A DNA stretch of 64,000 nucleotides from Adhaeribacter terrigena (GTDB taxonomy: Bacteria > Bacteroidota > Bacteroidia > Cytophagales > Hymenobacteraceae), in contig NZ_JAEHFX010000004.1 in NCBI RefSeq assembly GCF_016623615.1, positions 62,001 through 126,000 on the forward strand. Direction: 5' to 3'. Within the stretch, counting starts at the first letter, position 1. Every line of letters begins with the position of its first letter. Below are positions 51,808-59,114 of this stretch, piece by piece. Below the pieces are notes generated by a model. That model was not told the origin of the DNA. It ran no database searches and saw only the letters and a list, made by a program, of their open reading frames with translations. Made by a program: the position numbers and the translations under genes.

Positions 51808-52983
51808 TTAATCCAACATTTTTACAGGAGTTACTTCGTTAAGAAAGAAAATAGCATCATACAGTTCTGTATGTTTCCCTTTTACCACACCCACATTATA
51901 TTGCATACCTTCAGCATTCGCTAATACTGCTTGATTTGCTGCCGTGAAGGGAATAAAGCACAGGTCAAATTTTTCTCCATCTAAGAGGCGGGCAATAGTA
52001 TGCAATTCATGCGCAGTAACCGTTCGTGGTTTTTCTCTTGGGTGAGGATATATGTAGGTGCCCTGGTTGAAATCGAAACCAATAAAGTACGCCTGCTTAC
52101 CGAAGGTATTGTTCAAAAAGGACCCCATTGAAATTTCCCGCATGCTACTATTATTTATCTTCTGGATGTGCGAATTATGCGCCCATACAAATACTTTACT
52201 ATCCGCTTTCAGGCTAGCGTATATCCAGGCAACATTGGCGGCCATGCAACTGTCTCTATATGGGTCGCGGTAATTACTACGCGCTTTATATAACTCCAAG
52301 TTTTTCTTATGCATTTTCACCACTTCCAGACACCGGTTAAGGATCGGTTGCTTATCGGGGCTGGTCGTGTTTACCAGTTGGGAAAGCCTGGTAAAAATGG
52401 AATCGTCAATGGTATATTGCATTTCTTCCATTTGATTTTTGAACGTAGGAATAGCAAGAACCTCATGCCCCGCCGTTTTGGCTAATTCAGCCTGTAGTAC
52501 TTTTAGTGCCGGATACGCCTGCTGCATATCCATTCCCCAGATGTTTATTTGCTTTTCGGCCTTTTTTTTTTTGTTGAACTCCCGCATCCAGGAAATAAGA
52601 TCTGCGAATTCCTGGGTTCGGTAGGGCCACACATTAATTAACTTTATTAATTCTTCTGGATTCGCCTCCGTTTTCCAGGTAACGTAATCATTTATTATAA
52701 GGCAACTGCCAAAGTCTGCCTCAATTATCACGTCTTTTAACGCCAAGTCTTTAGCCAGATATTTTATAAATGACTCTTTCACTTTAAACATCTCATGCGA
52801 GCCATGGTTCGCTTCCCCAACAATAAATAGCTTTTTATCTTTTAAGTAAGGCTTTAGCTGCTTGTAGCTAGGGTTTGCTGGTGAAGAGGGTTGTTTTAGA
52901 TAAACTTTTTCTCTTATAAGCTGACCTAAACCATCTTTGATGAAGAATACTGTTAATAATAAAAATAAAAGGTAGATCTTCAT
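51808..52983 (-). CDS. Erythromycin-esterase-like protein
   Basis: 391 residues with a signal peptide (MKIYLLFLLLTVFFIKDGLG). Family motifs: LFIVGEANHGSHEMFKVKES (Glu and His of the active site), IIEADFGSCLIINDYV, INIWGMDMQQAYPAL and VFVWAHNSHIQKINNSSMRE (second His). Known members (EreA/EreB) open the macrolide lactone, but most are uncharacterised hydrolases. AT-rich relative to neighbours. Lies between boundary sequences A and B, downstream of another small AT-rich gene in the same direction, so it may be an imported cassette gene. Confidence 0.82.
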   Translation of the reverse strand: MKIYLLFLLLTVFFIKDGLGQLIREKVYLKQPSSPANPSYKQLKPYLKDKKLFIVGEANHGSHEMFKVKESFIKYLAKDLALKDVIIEADFGSCLIINDYVTWKTEANPEELIKLINVWPYRTQEFADLISWMREFNKKKKAEKQINIWGMDMQQAYPALKVLQAELAKTAGHEVLAIPTFKNQMEEMQYTIDDSIFTRLSQLVNTTSPDKQPILNRCLEVVKMHKKNLELYKARSNYRDPYRDSCMAANVAWIYASLKADSKVFVWAHNSHIQKINNSSMREISMGSFLNNTFGKQAYFIGFDFNQGTYIYPHPREKPRTVTAHELHTIARLLDGEKFDLCFIPFTAANQAVLANAEGMQYNVGVVKGKHTELYDAIFFLNEVTPVKMLD

Positions 52984-53005
52984 AATTTCTCATTCTTTAG
53001 TTTTA

Positions 53006-53058
53006 GCCCAACGGGCTGGGCTATGGCACGTTTTAATGTGCTTTAGGTTTTGTTGGGA
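53006..53058 (-). other. Cassette boundary sequence B (attC-like)
   Basis: On the gene strand: TCCCAAC, then CCTAAAGCAC, the loop ATTAAAAC, GTGCCATAGC, then CCGTTGGGC. The ends CCCAAC/GTTGGG are complementary, as are CTAAAGCAC and GTGCCATAG (7 of 9). GTTGGGC fits the GTTRRRY recombination box of integron attC sites. It shares 18 identical bases with boundary D. Confidence 0.55.
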
Positions 53059-53068
53059 GATATTGTTT

Positions 53069-53470
53069 TTAATTCCTTTCCTTTTCCCAAAAGTCAATCA
53101 AATCATCCCAAGCTTTTTTTGTAGTAGGTTTAAGCCATTTATCAAATCCAGAATAATAATTTAATTTTTCCCAACCTGCTTTATTTTGAATTCCCTCAAT
53201 TAACCCAATTATCATCAATTCGCTTGTAAAAGAATCTCCATTATTAATTAAGTAATCTACTTCACTCCAAAATTGATCAAATCCCACCGTCTGATCATTT
53301 TTAAATTTTTCTATAATTATTGAGTTTATTTCACTTATATCTAAATAGTTAAACTCAGGCTGTTCTCCATTCTTGTATTCCTTTTTTACATATTCTTTCC
53401 AACTTTCTTCCATTCCTGGAATACTTTTGACCAGAATTTCAAAAGCCTTTCTACTATCAATTGGAGTCAT
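53069..53470 (-). CDS. Small AT-rich protein, DUF7674/immunity-like
   Basis: 133 residues, acidic, no signal peptide. The pattern ...LMIIGLIEGIQN...W-x(n)-KAWDDLIDFWEKER near the C-terminus resembles small immunity-type families such as DUF7674. Low GC compared with the housekeeping genes around it. Preceded by hairpin boundary C and followed by attC-like boundary B, the same flanks as the unrelated gene at 57486. No toxin gene is adjacent. Function unknown. Confidence 0.6.
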   Translation of the reverse strand: MTPIDSRKAFEILVKSIPGMEESWKEYVKKEYKNGEQPEFNYLDISEINSIIIEKFKNDQTVGFDQFWSEVDYLINNGDSFTSELMIIGLIEGIQNKAGWEKLNYYSGFDKWLKPTTKKAWDDLIDFWEKERN

Positions 53471-53499
53471 ATCCTAATTCAATTCATAATTTCAATTAC

Positions 53500-53564
53500 T
53501 CCCAACTACTGTATATCCGTAATAACTCCGTTTATCCCACCACCGTCAGGTGGATAAACGGAAC
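53500..53564 (-). other. Cassette boundary sequence C (hairpin)
   Basis: CCGTTTATCC-C-ACC pairs with GGTGGATAAACGG (13 pairs, one bulged C, loop ACCGTCA). It is preceded by CAACTACTGTATATCCGTAA. Boundary E at 58187 has the same order: CAACTCCTGTATATACCGAA then CGGCTTATC...GATAAGCCG. Confidence 0.6.
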
Positions 53565-53651
53565 TGGATTAACGAATATACTATATTTAATTAGGTTAAT
53601 ATATAAATTCTTCTTGTAATAACAATTTCCTGAAAGGAAGTATTAAAGTTG

Positions 53652-53730
53652 CAAACGTTATCCGTTCCGGCTAAAAACTAACGGAAATGATCGTGTTCTT
53701 CTGCTTTGGAAGCAGCGCAGTTGGCAATTC
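53652..53730 (-). pseudogene. Copied 3' end of the desaturase gene
   Basis: A degenerate TAGCG repeat followed by CTAACGGAAATGATCGTGTTC and TTTGGAAGCAGCGCAG. This parallels the real desaturase 3' end at 58279-58370 (CTAATGGAAATGATCGTGGTC, TTTCGGAAGCAGCGCCG). Read leftward it gives S-K-A-E-E-H-D-H-F-R-stop against the genuine E-D-H-D-H-F-H-stop. Only the last 15-20 codons remain; it is a fragment, not a gene. Confidence 0.75.
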
Positions 53731-53789
53731 CGGAAAGGGAGGGTTTGAGTAGTGAAAATGCAATTCCCAGTTCCGTGCACTGAGTAGTT

Positions 53790-54386
53790 TTACTTCAGGA
53801 TGTTGAATTTGAAGCGCAATTCTTTCTTTTCGAGCAACAAACGCCAGTCGGCAAAGAGCAGGAAGGCTACCAGCAGTAAACCCAGCACGGTATAGAAAAT
53901 AAATTGCGGGCTGAACAGGCTTTGGAGGGCGGCTTTCGGGTCCTGGGCTACGTAATCGCTGGCTTCCAGAATGAGCCAGTCGCTGATGAGTTTGCCGGCA
54001 AAAAAGGCAGGCAGCGCTTTGGCGGCACTTACGCGGGCCATGCCAATGGCGGTAAACAAAGCTGTGGTAGAAAGCGGCGTGAGTGTGTAAAGGAAAATAA
54101 ATAAGCGCGATTTCCAGCCGTGGGCTTCCAGTTTGTGGCCGATAAAAGCGAGGTCCTGCGTTTTTTCTTCTTCCAGAAAACGCCCTGAAACCCGGAAAAT
54201 AAATCGGCTCATGAGGTAGCGGCCCAGCGTGGAAGCAATTACGCCCAGCACCAAAACCGGCCAGATCTGCAACTTAAAAACCACCAGGCAGAAAACCATC
54301 ACCGTCCAGGCGGGCGGACCGGCAAACGGAATAAGATCTACCAGAAAGGCAAGCAGAAAAACTAAAAAATAACCCCAGGAATCCAT
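53790..54386 (-). CDS. VTT-domain (TVP38/TMEM64-like, DedA-related) membrane protein
   Basis: 198 residues from ATG 54386 (MDSWGYFLVFLLAFLVDLIP); starting six codons earlier is less likely. Four to five transmembrane helices. The SNARE-associated/VTT pattern is visible: LIPFAGPPAWTVMVF, VIASTLGRYLMSRF (G-x3-G-x3-Y), and LYTLTPLSTTALFTAIGMAR. Proteins of this family are proposed to act in lipid or undecaprenyl-phosphate translocation. Inner membrane. Confidence 0.72.
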   Translation of the reverse strand: MDSWGYFLVFLLAFLVDLIPFAGPPAWTVMVFCLVVFKLQIWPVLVLGVIASTLGRYLMSRFIFRVSGRFLEEEKTQDLAFIGHKLEAHGWKSRLFIFLYTLTPLSTTALFTAIGMARVSAAKALPAFFAGKLISDWLILEASDYVAQDPKAALQSLFSPQFIFYTVLGLLLVAFLLFADWRLLLEKKELRFKFNILK

Positions 54387-54473
54387 GCGCAGGCGAAAGC
54401 ACAAATTTAACGCTTTACCCGTTAGTTGTACCTGAAATCTGCGGGCGCCGGAATGAAGGCCGGACTGATTGAT

Positions 54474-54506
54474 AGTTTTTGCAGCTGAAACCCTACCGTT
54501 TTTTAA
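54474..54506 (+). repeat. TAGCG repeat copy, TACCG variant
   Basis: AGTTTTTGCAGCTGAAA then CCCTACCGTTTTTTAAG, between two leftward genes. Confidence 0.8.
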
Positions 54507-54535
54507 GTGTCAACCGGAAAAGGTCAGGCCGGAAG

Positions 54536-54811
54536 TTACATCAGGAATTGCTGGTATTCCGGGTGCACCTGCAGAAACTTCGCTACCACGTCGCAGCCGG
54601 GAATTACTTTTAAGTTGTTTTTCTGCGCGTAGGCAAAGCCGGCTTTTATCAGTTTTTCGGCCAGCCCCTGGTTGCGGTGATTTTCCGGTACAAAGGTGTG
54701 GGTAAAAGAAATTACGTCTTCGGCAGGTTTGGAATAAGCCAGTTCGGCTTCGTCGCCGTCGGGTAAAGCGATCGTGAATTGCTGGTATTTTTCGTCGTGG
54801 GTAATCTGCAT
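54536..54811 (-). CDS. GNAT-like N-acetyltransferase (NATD1/YjdJ type)
   Basis: 91 residues from ATG 54811 (MQITHDEKYQQFTIALPDGD), the normal size of this minimal GNAT family. Core: AELAYSKPAEDVISFTHTFV, the acetyl-CoA loop PENHRNQGLAEKLIKAGFAY, KNNLKVIPGCDVVAKFLQVH, PEYQQFL at the end. Acceptor unknown. The ATG lies 33 bases after the methyltransferase stop, so the two are probably co-transcribed. Confidence 0.85.
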   Translation of the reverse strand: MQITHDEKYQQFTIALPDGDEAELAYSKPAEDVISFTHTFVPENHRNQGLAEKLIKAGFAYAQKNNLKVIPGCDVVAKFLQVHPEYQQFLM

Positions 54812-54844
54812 CCGGAGGAAGTTTGGTGGCTTTCTGGTACGCAA

Positions 54845-55486
54845 TTACGCAGCGCTGGTTTTCCGGGCAATAAAGATCAGGTGGGTGGAAGTTGTGCCGT
54901 CGGCTTTTGGTAGTTTTTTGCGGAAAAACCGTACCGTTTCGAAATTGTTTTGTTGCAGTTGCGCTTCCAAAAAACTTTCCTGGTAATAATAAACGTACAT
55001 TTTATGGCCGGCGCTGTTGGCTTCGTAACCCGATTGCTCGTAGTTTCCTTCTATCACGCTGCCGTAAAAAATGCCCCCGGCAGGCAGTAAAGCGGCGCAA
55101 TCTTTTACCAGTTTCGCGCAGTCGGGTTGGGAAAGGTAGGGCATGGCAAAACCGCACACCACCCCGTCGAACGTTCCGGAAATGGTATCGATTTCCCGGC
55201 AATCCAGCTGCTTGAAAATCGCGGCCGGGTTGTTGGTTCGGGCCAGTTCCAGCATGTTCGGGGCTACGTCAATGGCTTCGATCCGGAAATCGGGTCTTTG
55301 GGCTAACAGGTATTTCGTAATATTTCCCGGTCCGCAGCCAATTTCGAAAATGCGGGCCCTGGGCTGTTGGATGAGTTCGCAGAAAGCATCGTAGGTATCG
55401 TTGTACAGATCAAGCTCCATGAACTTTTCCTGGTAAGCCAACGCTACTTTGTTCCAGGTTTCGAAAGTGGTTTGGTAGGGGTTCAT
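54845..55486 (-). CDS. Class I SAM-dependent methyltransferase
   Basis: 213 residues. Motif I IFEIGCGPGNITKYLLAQRP (G-x-G-x-G), acidic strand end FRIEAIDVAPNMLELARTNN, motif II region TFDGVVCGFAMPYLSQPDCA, motif III AALLPAGGIFYGSVIEGN. Cytoplasmic small-molecule methyltransferase; substrate unknown. The C-terminal part FETVRFFRKKLPK coincides with a TAGCG-like sequence on the opposite strand. Likely in one transcript with the acetyltransferase. Confidence 0.87.
   Translation of the reverse strand: MNPYQTTFETWNKVALAYQEKFMELDLYNDTYDAFCELIQQPRARIFEIGCGPGNITKYLLAQRPDFRIEAIDVAPNMLELARTNNPAAIFKQLDCREIDTISGTFDGVVCGFAMPYLSQPDCAKLVKDCAALLPAGGIFYGSVIEGNYEQSGYEANSAGHKMYVYYYQESFLEAQLQQNNFETVRFFRKKLPKADGTTSTHLIFIARKTSAA
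54912..54939 (+). repeat. TAGCG-like sequence inside the methyltransferase gene
   Basis: AGTTTTTTGCGGAAAAA then CCGTACCGTTTC; encodes V-R-F-F-R-K-K-L, which could be native sequence. Confidence 0.45.
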
Positions 55487-55512
55487 GAAACGTATTTATA
55501 GATAGCTTCTGA

Positions 55513-56640
55513 TCAGATCTCCGTTTCTGTTTGAATTACTTCAGAAACAGAAGCGGTTTCTAAGTTGAGTTTATGAGTTAACGCTGTTAGCAGGGTTTCT
55601 TCCAGCGGAATTAAACCTTTCATTATATATTCCTGCAGCACCTGGTTCCCTTTGGCGATGAATTCCTGGCCTTTTTTGGCATTAGTAGTAATAAAAAGCT
55701 CGTAAGCAGCTTTTACGCGGTATCCACTAACGGAATGGTCGGTTTCAAGCCTTGAGCTAATCTTAGAATACAATTCCTGCGCTTTTTCCGGGTTGGTCTG
55801 TAAAAAGCAATAAGCAAATAAAACTTCGGCCTGTATCTCTTTTAACTGGGCTTTAGGAAAAGAATCGAGATATTTTTCCGCTTCCTGAATACTGGACAGC
55901 GCTTTCGGGAAATCCTTGATATCGAGGTAATGAAAATAATCATAGACCAGAAAATGCACTTTGGTAGCCGGGTCGGAGGTTTGGTTATGCAGTTCCAGAT
56001 GCGTTTTCGGAAGCTCAGCCGGACGCACGCCACTCATAAGGAGTGCATTTACGTAGAATAAATGGAGGTTATCCTGGTGGGCAGCATTGTTTTTAAGTGC
56101 ATTAAAGCAATGCAATCCATCAGTTTTCAGGTTACCTTTATTAGTAAAAGGCCAGGCATTGGTAATAAAAAAGAATAACCCGAAAAAAGCCGTAGCCGCA
56201 ATAAATGGTCCGTTCAGAACGCCTCCTAAAATAAGGGCCGTACAAATTAAAAATGAAAGGAAATTAAAGAGCAAACCACCGGCAAAATACAGCATAAAAC
56301 TGCTTTTAGGCATTTTCTGACGGGTGGGTATCATGATGCATAGCCCCAGGTAGCCGGCATTTTTGAAGAGCTTTAGTTTAAGTTTGTTATTCTCGTTTTG
56401 AATGGCTACATAACTTACCCGGAAAGAATACAGCTTAAATTTTGCCAGCAAACCAAAAACCAGATGACCGCTTTCGTGTATGATGATCTGTACGTAAAAA
56501 GCCAGCATTAAATACGCTACCACCGCCAAAGGATGAAGGCTTTTTACATCAATAATACCATTCTTGGTTAAAGCGCCAATAGAAACTCCAAGTAAACCTC
56601 CAAAAGCCAGCATGGCCAGGAAAAACAAAACTTTTTTCAT
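55513..56640 (-). CDS. M50-family intramembrane metallopeptidase with helical-repeat C-terminus
   Basis: 375 residues. Zinc motif H-E-x-x-H in QIIIHESGHLVFGLLAKFKL (about residue 55), with transmembrane helices before and after. The third-ligand segment NAWPFTNKGNLKTDGLHCFN is near residue 165 (N-x2-P...D). From about residue 190 the protein is soluble and helical with TPR-like spacing (FLVYDYFHYLDIKDFPKALS, AYCFLQTNPEKAQELYSKIS), an extension not usual for site-2 proteases. Inner membrane; may mature a peptide or cleave a regulator, partner unknown. Confidence 0.75.
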   Translation of the reverse strand: MKKVLFFLAMLAFGGLLGVSIGALTKNGIIDVKSLHPLAVVAYLMLAFYVQIIIHESGHLVFGLLAKFKLYSFRVSYVAIQNENNKLKLKLFKNAGYLGLCIMIPTRQKMPKSSFMLYFAGGLLFNFLSFLICTALILGGVLNGPFIAATAFFGLFFFITNAWPFTNKGNLKTDGLHCFNALKNNAAHQDNLHLFYVNALLMSGVRPAELPKTHLELHNQTSDPATKVHFLVYDYFHYLDIKDFPKALSSIQEAEKYLDSFPKAQLKEIQAEVLFAYCFLQTNPEKAQELYSKISSRLETDHSVSGYRVKAAYELFITTNAKKGQEFIAKGNQVLQEYIMKGLIPLEETLLTALTHKLNLETASVSEVIQTETEI

Positions 56641-56746
56641 CCTTTTAACCTGTTGTAATTCAGGTTGCTAATGTTATAAATTTAAGCGAAACGGACAATT
56701 AAAACACTATCTATCTTCGCTAAAAACCATTGGATTTTCCAAGCGT

Positions 56747-56780
56747 TAAAAAAACGCTATCCTTTTCCTCCTGAAAACTA
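56747..56780 (-). repeat. TAGCG repeat copy
   Basis: Minus strand AGTTTTCAGGAGGAAAAG then GATAGCGTTTTTT, between two leftward genes. Confidence 0.8.
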
Positions 56781-56839
56781 TAGATGTTCCTGATTTTCCG
56801 GTTCAAGAAGTTCACGGGTTTTCTATAATAAGCTTCCGG

Positions 56840-57430
56840 TTATTTCTTCAGGATGCCCTTTTCAACGCTCTCGTTAATTAGTTTTTCGGCGTAATTCCAG
56901 ATGGTAGCAGAACCTTCTTTCATGATGCTTTTCTTGGCGTACACTTTACTGTAATCTACCCCGAATTCGTTCCAGGTGCCGCCGTTGTTGGAGGTGTTTT
57001 GCAGCAGCGGTTCCAGGCGGTCCATGGTGCGGGCAAATTTGGCTTCGGAGGTTTCGCCGGCTTCAAATTCTTCCCAGATGGCAATGAGTTCGCGGGCTTG
57101 TTCTTCGGGTAATAAACCAAAAATGCGGTTAGCCGCTAAGCGTTCTTCATCGGCGTTGGAATGGCTTTTCTGGGTGTCGTAAATAAAGGTGTCGCCGGCG
57201 TCTATTTCTACAATGTCGTGGATCAGCACCATTTTCACAACCTTCAGAATATCGATCGGTTCGTTGGCGTGTTCGGCTAGCACGATGGCCATCATGGCCA
57301 GGTGCCAGCTATGTTCGGCATCGTTTTCGTGCCGGTCGCTGTTCAATAACCGGGTTTTCCGCTGAATGTATTTGAGCTTGTCTATTTCTTTGATGAAGGC
57401 AATTTGTTGGAGGAGGCTTTCCGGAAGCAT
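56840..57430 (-). CDS. HD-domain phosphohydrolase (YfbR/HDDC2-like 5'-deoxynucleotidase)
   Basis: 196 residues. Metal-binding HD signature: R-x(n)-ENDAEHSWHLAMMAIVLAE, VLIHDIVEIDAGDTF (His-Asp), and the last Asp in AKFARTMDRLEPLLQNTSNN. This order matches the YfbR/HDDC2 group that dephosphorylates deoxynucleoside 5'-monophosphates. Cytoplasmic. Its start is close to boundary sequence D. Confidence 0.88.
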   Translation of the reverse strand: MLPESLLQQIAFIKEIDKLKYIQRKTRLLNSDRHENDAEHSWHLAMMAIVLAEHANEPIDILKVVKMVLIHDIVEIDAGDTFIYDTQKSHSNADEERLAANRIFGLLPEEQARELIAIWEEFEAGETSEAKFARTMDRLEPLLQNTSNNGGTWNEFGVDYSKVYAKKSIMKEGSATIWNYAEKLINESVEKGILKK

Positions 57431-57462
57431 GATTGAATATTGAGATTTGATTATAACGGATT

Positions 57463-57500
57463 TGGCTAGGGCACGTTTTAATGTGCTATAGGTGTTGTTG
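57463..57500 (-). other. Cassette boundary sequence D (attC-like)
   Basis: On the gene strand GTACAAC, ACCTATAGCAC, loop ATTAAAAC, GTGCCCTAGCC, then AATCCGTTAT. The stem CTATAGCAC / GTGCCCTAG pairs 7 of 9. The TAG stop of the 57486 gene lies inside it, so the site encodes the last residues (Q-Q-H-L). Confidence 0.55.
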
Positions 57501-58163
57501 TACGCAGTCTTTTATTGTAATTTCTTCGTAATGAATGTTTTTGACTTTAAATATATTCAATATTGATTTAAGGTCATCGTTCACGACAATCCATGGCCTA
57601 GCATACCTAATTACTCTATTCCCAACATTAGCCTTGTTAGAAAGCCCTGTACATTCCCAAGTTTTATAAATTGCGGAATTGGGCAAATTTGTAAAGTCTT
57701 TAGTGTCATAGTGTAAATCTAAAGGTATTATTGTTGTTGGTACTCTAAGCTCTAAATTTCCTATAATTGCATCGTTGAAGTAACCATTTCGTAGGCAAGC
57801 TGAGCATTGGCGTTCTAGGGTAAATCCAGTTGAACATTCATTAGCTTTAGGAAGAGTAAAGGCGGAGTAAAAATGGTAAAAATCTAGTGGCTTGTTCTTT
57901 TTATCGACTACTTGGGATAAATTAAAATCTATTATATCTTTTCTAATTCGGTTATAAAGGTTTTTGCTTATCAACCAATCACCATCAAGAGTTTCAAAGA
58001 ACTCTTTTTTTGTTTTTGCAACTCCTTTAACCTTTAAATTATTTAATGGTTCTGCCCCCGTTCCACAAACTTCGCAAGCATTCACAAAACTATACTCGGT
58101 TCCACATGATTCTCCACTTTCACCTGGCGTGCCGCCGCTATAGGAGATAATATAGTATTTCAT
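57486..58163 (-). CDS. AT-rich protein with a CxxCGTG motif, immunity-like
   Basis: 225 residues, no signal peptide. Starts MKYYIISYSGGTPGESGESC and has a knuckle-like ACEVCGTGAEPL, then FFETLDGDWLISKNLYNRIR and C-S-T-G...QCSACLRNGYFND, so two Cys pairs that could bind zinc. The order of the CxxCGTG motif, a GDW-L-S segment and an acidic C-terminal half resembles Imm11/Imm43-like or double-CxxCG immunity proteins, but the family is not certain. AT-rich and flanked by boundary sequences D and E. Confidence 0.55.
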   Translation of the reverse strand: MKYYIISYSGGTPGESGESCGTEYSFVNACEVCGTGAEPLNNLKVKGVAKTKKEFFETLDGDWLISKNLYNRIRKDIIDFNLSQVVDKKNKPLDFYHFYSAFTLPKANECSTGFTLERQCSACLRNGYFNDAIIGNLELRVPTTIIPLDLHYDTKDFTNLPNSAIYKTWECTGLSNKANVGNRVIRYARPWIVVNDDLKSILNIFKVKNIHYEEITIKDCVQQHL

Positions 58164-58186
58164 TCTTAATTAAGGTTGTGTACAAC

Positions 58187-58245
58187 TCCTGTATATACCG
58201 AATTTATTCGGCTTATCTCTCCACCGTTAGGCGGATAAGCCGATG
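58187..58245 (-). other. Cassette boundary sequence E (hairpin)
   Basis: CAACTCCTGTATATACCGAA, then CGGCTTATC / GATAAGCCG around CTCCACCGTTAGGCG. On the gene strand it contains GCCTAAC, a fit to the RYYYAAC box. Same layout as boundary C. Confidence 0.6.
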
Positions 58246-58278
58246 TTTCTCAAATGTAACAACAATTATCTAAAACCA

Positions 58279-58305
58279 GAACGCTATCCTTTTCGGCCTG
58301 AAAAC
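58279..58305 (-). repeat. TAGCG repeat copy touching the desaturase stop
   Basis: Minus strand AGTTTTCAGGCCGAAAAG then GATAGCGTTC. It starts with the G of the TAG stop; the same join exists in the copied fragment at 53652. Confidence 0.85.
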
Positions 58306-59075
58306 TAATGGAAATGATCGTGGTCTTCCGGCTCGGGAAGTTCCTGGGCGGCTTTCGGAAGCAGCGCCGTGGGTACTTTGGGATACGTGTGGTGCAAATG
58401 GTGAAACGCGAAGGAAGAAAGGATGGGCGTCCAGAAGCGGGCCGATTTTACGCCCAGCATGCGCGTCGGATTCCGGCTGGCCATTTTGTGCGGAATGTAT
58501 GAAGCCCAGAGCGGCATTAGCGCACTCAGCACGAACGCCACGGCCCAGTAAACCAAACCAATTACCGAGCCCCAAACGAAGTAAAACGCTATGAAAATGA
58601 CGAGCAAAAGTGCCGTAGCCGCCGTTTCTGCAAGCTGCATGTTCCGGGTGTTGGGCGCAATGCGCAGCGAAGCAAACCGCAGCGTAAAAATGTGGTAAGG
58701 ACCATTCAGGAAAACCTGTTTCAGCGTCCATTTGGCCGGTTCGCCTTCGGGGTCGTCGTCGGAAAGGCATTGGCCGTGGTGGCGCAGGTGCGTAACTTTC
58801 AGAGCGTGGCCGCTTTTTAGTAAGAGCAAAGCGCTTAAACTCAGCAGCCGGTCGTGGCCTTTTTTGGAAAGCCCCAGCGAATTATGAATGGAATCATGAA
58901 GCTGCACAAAAGCGGCCAGGCAGGTGGCAAAAGCTGCCGCAATGGCCAGCCACCAAAGTCCGTAAAATGCAAACGCTATATAAAATGCCAGCAAAACCCA
59001 GGGCCGCGTAATTTCTACCATTTGCTGCGCTTTGGTTAAGGTGAAGTTGCCGGGTCTGGTGCTTTTTGCTTTCAT
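58305..59075 (-). CDS. Membrane fatty-acid desaturase/hydroxylase family protein
   Basis: 256 residues with four hydrophobic helices. Di-iron histidine boxes: HDSIHNS at about residue 60, HLRHH at 96 and HHLHHTYP near 225. Inserts a double bond or hydroxyl in a lipid or carotenoid chain in the inner membrane. The acidic His-rich tail ends DHDHFH. Follows the DUF4166 gene by 39 bases, so the three genes 60975-58305 probably form an operon. Its 3' end was copied to 53652. Confidence 0.87.
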   Translation of the reverse strand: MKAKSTRPGNFTLTKAQQMVEITRPWVLLAFYIAFAFYGLWWLAIAAAFATCLAAFVQLHDSIHNSLGLSKKGHDRLLSLSALLLLKSGHALKVTHLRHHGQCLSDDDPEGEPAKWTLKQVFLNGPYHIFTLRFASLRIAPNTRNMQLAETAATALLLVIFIAFYFVWGSVIGLVYWAVAFVLSALMPLWASYIPHKMASRNPTRMLGVKSARFWTPILSSFAFHHLHHTYPKVPTALLPKAAQELPEPEDHDHFH

Positions 59076-59114
59076 GTCTTTCGATAAACCGGTTAAATAA
59101 GGGAAAGTTCCGGG

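Noticed and set aside
58575-58600. AAAACGCTAT in the desaturase gene as another repeat copy
   Set aside because: Only the 10-base core matches; it encodes the native F-I-A-F-Y helix text and lacks the left half.
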